A stretch of DNA of 64,000 bases from Sandaracinus sp964481145 (GCA_964481145.1 CAYZTA010000010.1:1-64000), one strand, 5' to 3'. Positions 1 to 9,171 are shown, numbered from the stretch's first letter. Notes: generated from the letters alone by a model not told the origin. Translations and numbers: made by a program.

Positions 1-153
1 GCTTTTGGAATTGGCAGTACGATGGCGGCGGAGGAGAGACGTACGACGCTGGCTTTTGGAATTGGCAGTACGATGGCGGCGGAGGAGAGACGTACGACGC
101 TGGCTTTTGGAATTGGCAGTACGATGGCGGCGGAGGAGAGACGTACGACGCTG
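1..153 (+). repeat. 51-bp perfect tandem repeat, 3 copies, coding
   Basis: Three identical 51-bp units (1-51, 52-102, 103-153) lie head to tail at the very left edge, so more copies probably precede the window. Because 51 is divisible by 3, the array stays in frame with the gene that follows. In that frame each unit encodes 17 residues, FWNWQYDGGGGETYDAG, rich in aromatic residues and glycine. Perfect identity at DNA level indicates recent duplication or gene conversion. There are no spacers, so it is not a CRISPR array. Confidence 0.95.
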
Positions 154-590
154 GCTTGCCGGGTGTCGGACTCGTCTTGCGGATCGACTCCTGCGCCGTC
201 GTGGAGCGTGGAACAAACAATCTGATTGCGACCGGATGTCCGCCGACTGTGACCGAAGCAACACAGGAGGCTCTCGTGCGTATCCGTGCATACTCCTACG
301 AGTCTGGGCCTTTGACCTGGCGGATCGATCCTTTGCTCGTGCGCGCCGGACCGGCGGGTGAAACTGTGCTGTCGATGGCGCACGAAGCTTGGTCATACGG
401 ATTCGTGACGGCCGGGACTGATGAGCTCCTTCATCTCGTGACCGATGACGATACCGGAGTCGTTTCGAAGGTCTTGGGCTTCATCCCACGCGACGATGCT
501 GCTGGGATCGCGGAATTCATCATCACCGGCGAATCCGCCCATGGCTCCACCGTTCAAATGGTGATCAGCGTTTCGGCACTCTTCGAGTAA
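1..590 (+). CDS. 3' end of a repeat-containing protein of unknown function (5' end outside window)
   Basis: The third reading frame is open from the first base to the stop at 588-590, so the gene starts left of the window. A TTG at 156 could be mistaken for a start, but the frame is open through the repeats upstream, which argues for one longer protein. The visible part has three 17-residue repeats (FWNWQYDGGGGETYDAG) followed by about 145 residues with alternating hydrophobic strands and two cysteines, ending in VSALFE. I do not recognise the C-terminal domain. Aromatic/Gly/Asp-rich repeats are common in secreted or surface proteins, so an extracellular location is possible; that is inference. 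No partner gene is visible. Confidence 0.75.
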   Translation, partial: FWNWQYDGGGGETYDAGFWNWQYDGGGGETYDAGFWNWQYDGGGGETYDAGLPGVGLVLRIDSCAVVERGTNNLIATGCPPTVTEATQEALVRIRAYSYESGPLTWRIDPLLVRAGPAGETVLSMAHEAWSYGFVTAGTDELLHLVTDDDTGVVSKVLGFIPRDDAAGIAEFIITGESAHGSTVQMVISVSALFE

Positions 591-1200
591 TCGAATACGA
601 ATCGAGCCCTCGCCCGTTCGTTCGAGTGGAAGTAGCCGTCGTGAGTCTCGTCTTCGCTTCGTTCTTGCGCTTCGCAGCGCGCTTCGGCGTGATTTTTTGT
701 CGTCCTCTTCGCAACTCTCTTCCGCATCGCCATGAATTTCATTCCTTCGCGAGCAAAACCACTGCGCTCGCGACGCGGAATCGACGTAAAAACAAGGCGA
801 TCCTCAATGTCCCTAGATGGGGTGGGCAATGGCTACCACCGAAGGAGCCGGTGGCTACTGCCGAAGGAGCGGAGCTCGCCTGGTGCAGGTACACATCGCG
901 ACTCCTGATGTTGAGGAGGTCTTCTTTGGAAGGAGGCGGGATGGTCTTCGGCTCGGCCGAGCGGAACCGCGATGCCAGGCAACGAGTGTCTGGTCGAGGC
1001 GAACAGAACGCGATCCGCGACGAGCACGAAAGTCGCGCGGTGCATCGTCTTCGAGACGACGAACTCGAGCGTGTCGCGGCACGTCTCTCGGAGGAGGACA
1101 GAGCTGTACGTCAGGTAGCGCTCATCACGATCTCGTGAGCTCTGAGCCTGGCCGGGTAATTTGAGGATCAAGGCAGGATGGCTGTCTGTCGAAAAGTTCA
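591..1200. other. Gene-poor stretch, no recognisable feature
   Basis: About 600 bases between the repeat gene and the acetate kinase fusion. Several frames stay open on both strands (for example 626-1138 forward and 833-1231 reverse), but their products look like out-of-frame GC-rich translation, with Arg-rich low-information sequence and no family resemblance. A short imperfect direct repeat, ggctac..nccgaaggagc, occurs twice near 829-868. A decayed gene is possible but cannot be shown. Confidence 0.5.
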
Positions 1201-1241
1201 GGATCGCCTGAGTGCAGATTTCATTCTGCACCAGGCGGTCC
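1201..1241 (-). terminator. Hairpin just downstream of the acetate kinase fusion gene
   Basis: An imperfect inverted repeat (arms about 1201-1219 and 1223-1241, one mismatch and one bulge, 3-base loop) sits 2 bp beyond the stop of the minus-strand gene ending at 1244. Its position fits a transcription terminator. The T-run after the stem on the minus strand is short (cttttc), so intrinsic termination is plausible, not certain. Confidence 0.55.
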
Positions 1242-1243
1242 TC

Positions 1244-3040
1244 TCAGTTTTTTTGAATCCCATCGAACGCGACGACACTGTCGCTGCTGAGTCCGGCCGC
1301 GTTGGCTTCATCGGTGTCGACGTGCATATCGAGCGCGTATTCCGGATGCACTCGGACGATCACATCGCCCATCGTCATCTCGCGTTCGCCGTCGACTTTC
1401 ACTCGAATCATGTCGCGATCACGAACGCCGTAATCGCGCGCTTGCTCCGGATTCATGTGCACATGGCGGTGCGCGAGAATGACTCCACTCTCGAGGGTCA
1501 CGGTCCCTTTGGGACCACGGAGCACGAGACCAGGCGTCCCTTCGAGCTGCCCACTTTCACGCAAGGGCGGAGAGACGCCGAGCGCAAAAGCATCCGTGCG
1601 CGCCACCTCGACCTGAGTTTGTTTGCGGAGAGGCGCAATGATCGCGACGCCACGAATCTCGCCCTTGGGCCCCACGAGATCGACCGTCTCGCGGGTCACG
1701 AACTGACCAGGTTGCGTGACATCACGCCGTTTCGTGAGCTCGTATCCTTCCCCGAACAGCGCGTCGCAATCTCTTCGGCTCAAATGCACGTGACGCACGC
1801 TGACGCCCACGGGAATCGGGCGAGCGCGAACACTACGAATCGCCGCGGTGGGCCCGGCGAGAGCGCGCAGCACTTCGCGCGCGATCATTCGCTCTTCGTC
1901 GGTGCGCACGACGAGCACTTTGGTCGGCGATCGAAGATCGGAGACTTCGACGATGCCGCCATGATCCGAAGCGCGTTGGCGAAGATTGGCTTCTTCGTCG
2001 AGGAGCACTCCCATATAGACGAGGCCGCCGCACACACGGCTTCGAACGCGCGACGCGTTCTCGCCGATTCCCCCAGTGAACACGATCGCATTCACACCGC
2101 CCATCACGGCAGCATAGGCGCCGATGTATTTCCGGATCCGGTGTACGAAGACGTCAATCGCGAGACGTGCCCGCGGATCACCGCCCTCGGCCGCTCTCTC
2201 GATGTCACGAAAATCGGCGCTGACCCCGCTCAATCCAAAGAGCCCCGAACGACGATTGAGGAGCTCATCGACCTCCTCGACGCTCATGCCGCTGCGGCCG
2301 AGCAAGAGCGGTAACGCAGGATCGAGATCCCCCGATCGTGTCCCCATCACCAATCCCTCGAGCGGAGTCATCCCCATCGAGGTTTCGACGGAAACGCCTC
2401 CTTCGATCGCTGAGACGCTCGCTCCACCACCCAAATGACACGTGATGAGCTTCAAGCACGAGAGGTCGGTCTTGAGCTGCTCGGCGGCCGAGAGCGCCAT
2501 GAATTGATGGCTCGGCCCATGAAATCCATACCGCCGTACACCCTGCTTCAAATAGAGCTCGTGCGGAACGGCGTACGTATACGCATGAGGCGGCAGTTGT
2601 GCGTGGAACGCCGTGTCGAGCACCGCCACGTGAGGCACGCTCGGAAACACCTCCTTTGCCGCCCAAATCCCAGCGAGATTCGCGGGATTGTGGAGCGGCG
2701 CGTAGACCGCACATGCTTCGATGATTCGTTCGACTTTCTCGTCGATCGGCGTCGGTGCGATCAGCTGTTCTCCCCCGTGCACGACCCGATGTCCGACTGC
2801 AGAGAGCGCCTTCACATCGGGCAGAGAGCCTCCCTCTCGCGTGAGATGCGAGAGAATCGAGACGAGCGCGGCGCCGATATCATGGCCGTCCACGCTCTCT
2901 GCTCCCGCATCATGGATGTGTTCGGCCGAGGCCGTACCCACGCGCTCCACTCGCCCGGTCGCGAGACGCGCCTCGGTGTCCATCTCATAGAGATTGTATT
3001 TGACGGAAGTCGAACCCACGTTGATCACGAGCACTTTCAT
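1244..3040 (-). CDS. ackA/pduL: Fused acetate kinase - PduL-type phosphotransacylase
   Basis: This 598-residue protein joins two enzymes of the acetyl-CoA to acetate route. Residues 1 to about 395 are an essentially full-length acetate kinase: N-terminal VLVINVGSTSVKYNLY phosphate-binding segment, GHRVVHGG, the FHGPSH motif, HLGGGASVSA, GTRSGDLDP and FTGGIGENA. Residues about 410-598 are a PduL (PTAC) domain with the zinc-ligand motif SVRHVHLS, a second AHRHVHM motif and the terminal DMHVDTDEANAA segment. PduL transfers acyl groups between CoA and phosphate; the kinase turns acyl phosphate plus ADP into acetate and ATP. One chain could therefore carry acetyl-CoA to acetate with ATP formation. 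The frame is uninterrupted. No microcompartment shell genes lie nearby, so a housekeeping role is more likely than a Pdu/Eut role. Confidence 0.95.
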   Translation of the reverse strand: MKVLVINVGSTSVKYNLYEMDTEARLATGRVERVGTASAEHIHDAGAESVDGHDIGAALVSILSHLTREGGSLPDVKALSAVGHRVVHGGEQLIAPTPIDEKVERIIEACAVYAPLHNPANLAGIWAAKEVFPSVPHVAVLDTAFHAQLPPHAYTYAVPHELYLKQGVRRYGFHGPSHQFMALSAAEQLKTDLSCLKLITCHLGGGASVSAIEGGVSVETSMGMTPLEGLVMGTRSGDLDPALPLLLGRSGMSVEEVDELLNRRSGLFGLSGVSADFRDIERAAEGGDPRARLAIDVFVHRIRKYIGAYAAVMGGVNAIVFTGGIGENASRVRSRVCGGLVYMGVLLDEEANLRQRASDHGGIVEVSDLRSPTKVLVVRTDEERMIAREVLRALAGPTAAIRSVRARPIPVGVSVRHVHLSRRDCDALFGEGYELTKRRDVTQPGQFVTRETVDLVGPKGEIRGVAIIAPLRKQTQVEVARTDAFALGVSPPLRESGQLEGTPGLVLRGPKGTVTLESGVILAHRHVHMNPEQARDYGVRDRDMIRVKVDGEREMTMGDVIVRVHPEYALDMHVDTDEANAAGLSSDSVVAFDGIQKN

Positions 3041-3734
3041 GATGCCGTCATCCTAACGCATATCGCGTGACATCGGCGGCAGCTCGAACGGTCTTGGCTC
3101 CTCGAGCGCGTGTTCGAAGTCGATATCGGCGTATGCGAATCATCGAAGTCGCCAAAACAAAGATACCGCCGCTCGTGTTCTCTCCGAACTCGGCATCAGC
3201 GCCAGAGCCCCCCGCCAAAGCTGGCCATGCGCTGTTTCGACCCCCGACAACTCTCGTTGTCATTTCGCCGGCTGAGCACATCGTCTTGCTTCGAGTCGAT
3301 GGGCCTCCGTCTCGAAGGTCAACGTTGGGGCACGAATGATGGAGTTCGATGTCGTCGACTTGCCTCTTGGGACGAAATAAAACCCAAACCGCCCCCTGCC
3401 TCCCCTGCTCTTGAGGTTCACTCCACAGCCTCGGCTACCCTTTTCCGCCCTCGTATGTCCTATACGCCCGCCCTCGTATGTCCTATACGCCGGCCCGGTG
3501 GCGTGACATAGGTCGAGCGCACTCACCCGTCGCATAGACGGGCTCTGCGCACCAAGATCGCCGAAGCGCTCGCACGATTCACGGACAGGAGCGCACATGA
3601 AGCGCTCGAACACATGGCACGGAAGGAAGACGAAGCGGGTTTACGGGCACGCGAGCTGATTTCGCTCTGACGCCGTATCCTCCATTTCGTGTTTCGAGCT
3701 CGACGGAGTGGCGTTCAAAGCGCACGATGGCGTG
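3041..3734. other. Intergenic region upstream of the acetate kinase fusion
   Basis: Nearly 700 bases without a convincing gene, between the divergently oriented fusion gene and the next plus-strand gene. It should hold the fusion gene promoter, though no clear -35/-10 pair stands out. The only structure seen is the 23-bp tandem duplication annotated separately. Small open frames on both strands have no family resemblance. Confidence 0.5.
3446..3491. repeat. 23-bp perfect tandem duplication
   Basis: The unit cgccctcgtatgtcctatac plus gcc occurs at 3446-3468 and again immediately at 3469-3491 with no mismatch. It is intergenic and just two copies long. It may be replication slippage or a doubled binding site; nothing in the sequence decides. 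Confidence 0.85.
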
Positions 3735-4046
3735 ATGCGACGGCGGCTTTTTCTCTTCGCGATGGGGGGCTCGGTGATCGGTTCACTTGCGCTCGCGCAA
3801 TCTTCCCCTGCCGTCGTTCCGGGAACCATCGAAAGTGTGAGCACGGCCGATTCGAACATCGTCGTGCGCACCGTCGCTGGCCCACGCACCGGTCGCTTCA
3901 CTCCACGTACACTCATTTCGATAGGAGGTATGCCGGGCGAAGTTCGCGACCTTCGACCGGGGCAATCGGTCACCCTACACTTCGCCTTGTCACGCGCCGG
4001 AAACGTCAGCACGGAGCTCGTGCGTATCGAAGTGCGAAGTTTGTAA
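3735..4046 (+). CDS. Small exported protein, DUF5666-like beta domain
   Basis: The ATG at 3735 gives a 103-residue product starting MRRRLFLFAMGGSVIGSLALAQ, a typical signal peptide (arginines, hydrophobic core, Ala-x-Ala-type cleavage). An in-frame ATG at 3708 would add nine hydrophilic residues before it and is less likely. The mature part (GTIESVSTADSNIVVRTVAG, then TLISIGGMPGEVRDLRPGQS and a Leu/Val-rich end) has the alternating pattern of small beta-barrel domains such as DUF5666, where a short exported domain carries a residue-by-residue 'GxIxxV' start. Function unknown, probably periplasmic. It precedes the histidine kinase by 95 bp on the same strand, so co-transcription is possible. 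Confidence 0.7.
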   Translation: MRRRLFLFAMGGSVIGSLALAQSSPAVVPGTIESVSTADSNIVVRTVAGPRTGRFTPRTLISIGGMPGEVRDLRPGQSVTLHFALSRAGNVSTELVRIEVRSL

Positions 4047-4141
4047 GATGTTTTTGTTTTGCTTCAGAAAGTCCGAGTCACACGCGCAATGCGCCACTAC
4101 ATCACTCGCGCCGTCAATGAACACATGCGAAGGAAGGGCGA

Positions 4142-6439
4142 ATGAGAATCGGCGTTCCCGGCGAAGACCTCGCTAAAAACGAGGAAGATTCCGCCGAGAT
4201 CAGCTGGCTATTCCGGTTGAATGAAGCCGTCAATCGAGCTGAAACCATCGGAGAGATATGTAAAATCGCGCTTGATGTGGCGATGGGTGCTCTCCAACTC
4301 GATCGTGCAGCCATCCTGCTCTCCGATTCGGAGAACGTCATGCGCCTCCAGACCTCGCGAGGACTGTCCGAGGCTTGCCGCGACGCGATCGACAGGCACT
4401 CGCCTTGGCCCTCCAACGAGGCCGCGCCACACGCCGTCGTTGTGCCTCACGCTGGAGAATTCGTTGGTTATTTCCCAGTGATCCATCGGCAACGTCTGCT
4501 CGGTGAGCTCGTCGTGTATTCCGAACATCTTCGAACTTTTTCGGATCACGAGCTCGACCTCGCATCCACGATCGCCGCTCAAATCTCACAGGCGATCGCG
4601 CGTGCACGCGTCCTCGAAACCGAACGCATCGCGCGACGGATCGCGGAGCGCAATGCCGAGCATCTACAACGGCTACAACAAGTGACAGCGCGTCTCTCGG
4701 AGGCGGCAACGACTGCCCAAGTCGCAGGTGTGGTCGTAACCCAAGGCATGGCCGCGTCGGGAGCCTCGACAGGGGGCCTGTGGCTCTTGGCCAAAGATGG
4801 GCAGAGCGCCGAGCTCGTTCACCAGGTGGGTTATTCCAAAAGCGGTCGAAAAGGATTCGCGCGCATCTCATTGACCAAGTCGATGAATATGCCTGTCCTC
4901 GATGCCTTGCGATCGGCTAAGCCGATTTGGATCCAATCCCGAGACGAATTCGCGCGGCTCTATCCCGAACTCGCCGCGATGGTCGTTTCGCGTCCCGAAT
5001 ACGGCATTGCCGCATTGCCCATTCGTACGGGTTCCAAAACGTGTATTGGAGTTCTTGCGTTCACCTTCGATTTGGTGAATCGGTTGGATGGACCGCTCCG
5101 AGAGTTTCTGGAGAGCACGGCACGACAAGGAGGACTCGCGCTCGAGCGAGCGCAGCTCTTCGAGGTGGAACGAAACGCGCGTGCCTTGGCGGAAGCCGCA
5201 CATCGCCGGGCATCCTTCAAAGCGGAAGCCAGCGCCGTCCTCGCGTCATCACTCGATTATGAGACCACATTGACGAACGTGGCGACGCTCGCCGTCCCCA
5301 AATTTGCAGATTGGTGCGCCGTGGAGCTCGGAACATCCCCCGAGCAAACCCATTTGGTCGCGGTTTCACACGTCGATCCGGCGAAGGTGAAGCTCGCATG
5401 GGAGCTCATGGCACGTTTTCCGACGGATCCGAACGCACTGCAAGGCGTGCCTCACGTCATCCGGACGGGAAAAGCCGAGTTGATCGAAGAGATCAGCGAC
5501 GAAATGTTGAGAAAGAACACGAGGAGTCCCGAACACTTCGCACTCGTTCAGTCGCTCGGGTTCAGGTCCGCCATCGTCGCCCCCATCGCTCTGCACGGAC
5601 GGACCGAGGGCGCGATCATGTTCATCTGGGCTGAATCAAAGAAGCGCTATGGTCCCGAAGATCTCGAGACCGCCGTTCTGCTTGGACAGCGCGCTGCCCT
5701 CGCCATCGACAACTCGAAGCTGCACCGCGATCTTCAACACGCGGTCCTCGCACGCGATGATTTGCTGGCCGTGGTCTCTCATGATCTTCGAAACCCACTC
5801 GGAGCCATCTCGCTCAAAGCGGACTGGATCCTCCAAAATCTCCACGAAGATCCGGCGCCGACCGAAATTCGAAAGCATGCGAACGGCATTCGAGTTGCTG
5901 CGAAGCGAATGGAGCAACTGATCCACGACCTCTTGGATCTCGGAAGGATCGAGGCGGGACAGATGAAGATTGCGCCAACCGCACATTCCATCGGTGCACT
6001 CTTGGCGAGCTCGGTGGAAGAGTTACAGGCCTTGGCGACCGCCAAGGGAATTCGGCTCCATGTGGAGCTGCAAAATCAACATCTCTCCGTTCTGTGTGAC
6101 GGACAACGAATCGGACAAGTCCTCTCGAACATCATCGGAAACGCCATCAAGTTCACCTCCGAAGGCGGTTCGATCTCGGTGCGTTCGCGCTCCGAAGCCC
6201 GGATGGCGCTCATCATGGTACGTGACACGGGGATGGGCATCCCCGTGTGCGATCTCGAACACATCTTCGATCGCCACTACCAGAGCTCACATACGGAGAC
6301 GAGCGGCGTTGGGCTCGGCCTTTTCATCGCCAAAGGCATCATCGAGGCACATGGTGGCTGCATCTGGGCCGAGAGCACGGTGGGCCTCGGAACGCAGTTC
6401 AGCTTCACCCTCCCGCTCGCAACCGACGAAAGTCCGTGA
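4142..6439 (+). CDS. Three-GAF sensor histidine kinase
   Basis: A 765-residue soluble histidine kinase. Three GAF-type sensory domains follow one another (about residues 20-165, 175-345 and 360-525), joined by helical linkers. The HisKA dimerisation domain carries the phospho-acceptor His547 in VVSHDLRNPLGAIS. The HATPase domain shows the N box (NIIGNAIKFTSEGG), G1 (RDTGMGIP) and G2 (GVGLGLFIAKGIIEAHGG). There is no transmembrane segment, signal peptide or receiver domain, so it should sense cytosolic ligands or redox/light cues through the GAFs and pass phosphate to a regulator encoded elsewhere. The start is supported by a purine-rich gaaggaagggcga just upstream of the ATG at 4142. It converges with proB, leaving 11 bp between stops. 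Confidence 0.93.
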   Translation: MRIGVPGEDLAKNEEDSAEISWLFRLNEAVNRAETIGEICKIALDVAMGALQLDRAAILLSDSENVMRLQTSRGLSEACRDAIDRHSPWPSNEAAPHAVVVPHAGEFVGYFPVIHRQRLLGELVVYSEHLRTFSDHELDLASTIAAQISQAIARARVLETERIARRIAERNAEHLQRLQQVTARLSEAATTAQVAGVVVTQGMAASGASTGGLWLLAKDGQSAELVHQVGYSKSGRKGFARISLTKSMNMPVLDALRSAKPIWIQSRDEFARLYPELAAMVVSRPEYGIAALPIRTGSKTCIGVLAFTFDLVNRLDGPLREFLESTARQGGLALERAQLFEVERNARALAEAAHRRASFKAEASAVLASSLDYETTLTNVATLAVPKFADWCAVELGTSPEQTHLVAVSHVDPAKVKLAWELMARFPTDPNALQGVPHVIRTGKAELIEEISDEMLRKNTRSPEHFALVQSLGFRSAIVAPIALHGRTEGAIMFIWAESKKRYGPEDLETAVLLGQRAALAIDNSKLHRDLQHAVLARDDLLAVVSHDLRNPLGAISLKADWILQNLHEDPAPTEIRKHANGIRVAAKRMEQLIHDLLDLGRIEAGQMKIAPTAHSIGALLASSVEELQALATAKGIRLHVELQNQHLSVLCDGQRIGQVLSNIIGNAIKFTSEGGSISVRSRSEARMALIMVRDTGMGIPVCDLEHIFDRHYQSSHTETSGVGLGLFIAKGIIEAHGGCIWAESTVGLGTQFSFTLPLATDESP

Positions 6440-6450
6440 CTTCGTTCGCA

Positions 6451-7560
6451 TCACAACACCACGAGATCGTCTCGATGCACGATCTCATCGCCTCCATGGA
6501 ATCCCAAGATCTCGAGGATCTCCTTCGTGTTTGCGCCCGCCAACTTTGCGACGTCACGGGTCGCATAGCGTGACAATCCTCGTGCGATCTCCGCACCATC
6601 CGGCCCCAGAAGCACCACCGAATCCCCTGGCGCGAAATCACCACGCACTCCCATCACTCCAGCGGGCAAAAGGGAGCGTCCTCCCGAACGGATCGCGAGC
6701 GCGGCGCCCGCATCGAGCAGGAGGGCGCCTCGTGGGCGCAATGTAAAGCCGATCCAATGCTTGCGACTGGCGAGCTTGGTTCCCACGGGTGCGACCAACG
6801 TGCCCACGTCCTCGCCCGCGATGATTTGCCGAATGATCGAGCGGTTCTTCGCATCGCCGATCACGACGGGAACCCCCCTCAAGCTCGCACGGCGGGCGGC
6901 TTCGAGTTTGCTCGCCATGCCGCCCGTCCCAAGATCATTTTTTGCAGTGGAGACGAATCGAACCACCTCACTCAGGTCGGAGACGAGCGGAATACGCTGA
7001 CCGTGTTCGTCCAAGAGCCCCTCGACGTCAGTCAGCAACACCAAAAGATCTGCACCTGCAAGGGTCGCGACCATCGCCGCGAGTTGATCGTTGTCACCGA
7101 ATTTGATCTCATCGACAGCGACCGTGTCGTTCTCATTGATGATCGGGATCGCACCGAGCTCCCAGAGCGCATCCAACGCTGCGCGTGCATTGAGGTAGCG
7201 CTCGCGATCCGCGAGGTCTGCATGGGTCAAGAGCAGTTGCGCGACCGGCACTCCATAGGGCGAAAGGGCTTCCTCCCATGCACGCATGAGGCGGCTCTGC
7301 CCCACCGCGGCGCAGGCTTGGAGCAGCGCGATCTCCGTTGGCTTTTTGTCGAAACCGAGCGTGTCGCGCCCCAGCGCAATCGCCCCCGACGACACGAGCA
7401 GCACGGCTCGCCTCTCCGTTCGAAGTTGCGCGATTTCGCTTGCAAGCGAGGAGAAGCTCTCGGCTTGCGCGGAGGATCCAGCGCGATCTCCAAGAATGGA
7501 TCGACTGCCGATCTTGATCACGATCCGGCGCCCATCCGGCACCGCCCGTTCGTTCGTCAA
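6451..7560 (-). CDS. proB: Glutamate 5-kinase (proline biosynthesis)
   Basis: Phosphorylates L-glutamate to gamma-glutamyl phosphate, the first step to proline. The amino acid kinase domain fills about residues 10-255, with IVIKIGSRS at the start, VSSGAIALG, INENDTVAVDEIKFGDND and GTGGMASKLEAARRA. A C-terminal PUA domain follows (about 280-360, RGALLLDAGAA ... GVMGVRGDFAPGDSVVL). At 369 residues it matches the long ProB form. The likely start is TTG at 7560, overlapping the TGA of the upstream gene by 3 bases (TTGA), which indicates translational coupling; a GTG six codons in is the alternative. proA is not adjacent. Confidence 0.96.
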   Translation of the reverse strand: MTNERAVPDGRRIVIKIGSRSILGDRAGSSAQAESFSSLASEIAQLRTERRAVLLVSSGAIALGRDTLGFDKKPTEIALLQACAAVGQSRLMRAWEEALSPYGVPVAQLLLTHADLADRERYLNARAALDALWELGAIPIINENDTVAVDEIKFGDNDQLAAMVATLAGADLLVLLTDVEGLLDEHGQRIPLVSDLSEVVRFVSTAKNDLGTGGMASKLEAARRASLRGVPVVIGDAKNRSIIRQIIAGEDVGTLVAPVGTKLASRKHWIGFTLRPRGALLLDAGAALAIRSGGRSLLPAGVMGVRGDFAPGDSVVLLGPDGAEIARGLSRYATRDVAKLAGANTKEILEILGFHGGDEIVHRDDLVVL

Positions 7561-8300
7561 AGCGAGAGCTCCCCTCCCCGCGCCAAGATGGCTGCATCGA
7601 AATGATCGTGCATCTGCTGCAGCAGATCGTCGGGCACATTGGCTGCGCCATCGAGCAATGCGTCGACGAACCGCTCGACGGGACCACGTCCTTCGGTATC
7701 GAGCTGCGCAGTCGCCTTGGCGGAATGGACGATGAGCTGTGCAATCCCGACAGGGATCGTACGCAGCGCTTCGAGGCCCGAATCAGCCCACGCCTGCTCC
7801 ATGGCTGCCCTCACGATCGTGGCTTCCCGTTCTCCGAGCGGACTTCCGGCACGCCGATCCGATGTCGACAAATAATGATCGAGCATCAATGCAGAAAGGA
7901 ATGTCGCGAGCGCGTCTTCGATCCTGGATGCGATTCGAATGGGCGCAAGAGCACGGGTGACCGCGGTTCGAAGCAAACGCGCGGGCGTCGTCGCAAGCTG
8001 AGCAGAAAGCCCTGGACGGGCAAGAATGACCCGAGCATCGGATGTGAGACGCACCCCTCGACGCAGAGCCACTCGCCGCATCGCAGAACCACGAGCGAGC
8101 TTCGCGAGGGCTGAGTCGAGCACCGGAATGGGAACGATCGAAGCTGCCCCCGCAACCGCTGCATAAATGGTGATCCCAGACGTTGCAGGCCTCGCAATGG
8201 CGCGCGGGGTATCCCGCATCAAGGGCGGATTCTCATGGACCTCGGAGGACAGGCTCGGAGGCGCTTCGGATTCGTGTTCAGCGTGCACGGTTTCCATCAT
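7557..8300 (-). CDS. Hypothetical protein coupled to proB
   Basis: A 247-residue protein whose stop overlaps the proB start, so the two are very probably translated from one transcript. After a polar N-terminus of about 45 residues comes a Gly/Ala-rich hydrophobic stretch (AAVAGAASIVPIPVLDSALAKLA) reminiscent of the VPIPGLD segment in EcsC and DUF697-type membrane-associated proteins, then mainly amphipathic helices with many Ala and Arg. No catalytic motif is seen. A membrane-peripheral helical protein is the best guess; the link with proline synthesis is positional only. Confidence 0.6.
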   Translation of the reverse strand: MMETVHAEHESEAPPSLSSEVHENPPLMRDTPRAIARPATSGITIYAAVAGAASIVPIPVLDSALAKLARGSAMRRVALRRGVRLTSDARVILARPGLSAQLATTPARLLRTAVTRALAPIRIASRIEDALATFLSALMLDHYLSTSDRRAGSPLGEREATIVRAAMEQAWADSGLEALRTIPVGIAQLIVHSAKATAQLDTEGRGPVERFVDALLDGAANVPDDLLQQMHDHFDAAILARGGELSL

Positions 8301-8473
8301 AGCGCCCTGGACCGTCCGTTCATCCGCTCATCCGCCGATTCGAAGGATCCCATCCGAGACGCAGAACATTCCGCGAACGAAGACGCGTCGAACGCTTGAC
8401 GGAACGAGCCTCCCGGCTATCCTTCCGCCCCCTGTCGCCTCGCGGCGGGAATCGATCGGTCTTCGAGGGCTCA

Positions 8474-9148
8474 ATGAACACGCATCCTGGCCTCATCGGC
8501 AAGAAGCTCGGAAACACTCAGATCTTCGAAAGTGACGGCAATGTCACTCGCGTCACCGTTATCGAAGTCGGGCCTTGCACCGTGATGGGCAAGCGAACGC
8601 TCGAGAAAGATGGGTATAGCGCCCTCATTCTCGGTTTCGGAACCAAGCGCGAGAAGAGCGTCAGGAAGCCTCAGGCAGGCTTCTACAAAAAAATCGAACA
8701 GAAGCCAGCCCAAGTGCTGCGTGAGTTCCGAATGTCCCCAGAGGAAGTCGCGAAGTACGAAGTCGGAGCGGTCATCAAGCCATCCGAGATCTTTGCGGCA
8801 GGACAATACGTCGATGTTTGCGGGCAGACCGTCGGCCGCGGGTTTACCGGTGTCATGAAGCGCTGGAACTTCCGCGGCTCTGCCACCAAGACCCATGGTA
8901 CCCACGAGTATCAGCGTCACGGTGGTGCTATCGGCACCAACATGACCCCTGGTCGCACCCTGCCGAATCTCAAGATGCCTGGTCATTACGGCGCAGAGCG
9001 GGTCACCATTCAGAATCAGAAGATCGCCCGCGTGATGGATGACGAATGCGTCCTCCTCATCGCAGGCGCGGTGCCTGGTTCCAAAGGTGGGATCGTCACG
9101 GTGCGTGGCGCAATCAAGAAGAAAAACGGCGGCAAGCCCGCGGCTTGA
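8474..9148 (+). CDS. rplC: Ribosomal protein L3 (large subunit)
   Basis: L3 binds near the 3' end of 23S rRNA and reaches the peptidyl-transferase centre. The 224-residue product starts at ATG 8474 (MNTHPGLIGKKLGNTQIF, matching the family GLIGKKxGMTxIF start) with gaggg a few bases upstream; an upstream in-frame start at 8396 would add unrelated residues. Family features: VTVIEVGPCTVM, the central GRGFTGVMKRWNFRG loop and GHYGAERVTIQNQKI. The inner loop reads GAIGTNMTPGRT, so the Gln that PrmB methylates in E. coli is not present. rpsJ and rplD, its usual S10-operon neighbours, are absent; rlmE follows instead. Confidence 0.95.
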   Translation: MNTHPGLIGKKLGNTQIFESDGNVTRVTVIEVGPCTVMGKRTLEKDGYSALILGFGTKREKSVRKPQAGFYKKIEQKPAQVLREFRMSPEEVAKYEVGAVIKPSEIFAAGQYVDVCGQTVGRGFTGVMKRWNFRGSATKTHGTHEYQRHGGAIGTNMTPGRTLPNLKMPGHYGAERVTIQNQKIARVMDDECVLLIAGAVPGSKGGIVTVRGAIKKKNGGKPAA

Positions 9149-9171
9149 TCATTCGATTGAGCTCATCATCC

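Noticed and set aside
1..153. Tandem repeats as a CRISPR array
   Set aside because: The units are contiguous with no spacers and are in frame with a protein-coding region.
626..1138. Possible gene between the repeat protein and the acetate kinase fusion
   Set aside because: No ribosome site, no domain pattern, and frames on both strands are equally open. Kept as a gene-poor stretch; a decayed gene cannot be excluded.
1178..2314. 378-codon open frame antisense to the acetate kinase fusion
   Set aside because: It is the mirror of a clearly coding minus-strand gene. The product is His/Arg-rich with no family pattern, as expected of GC-rich antisense frames.
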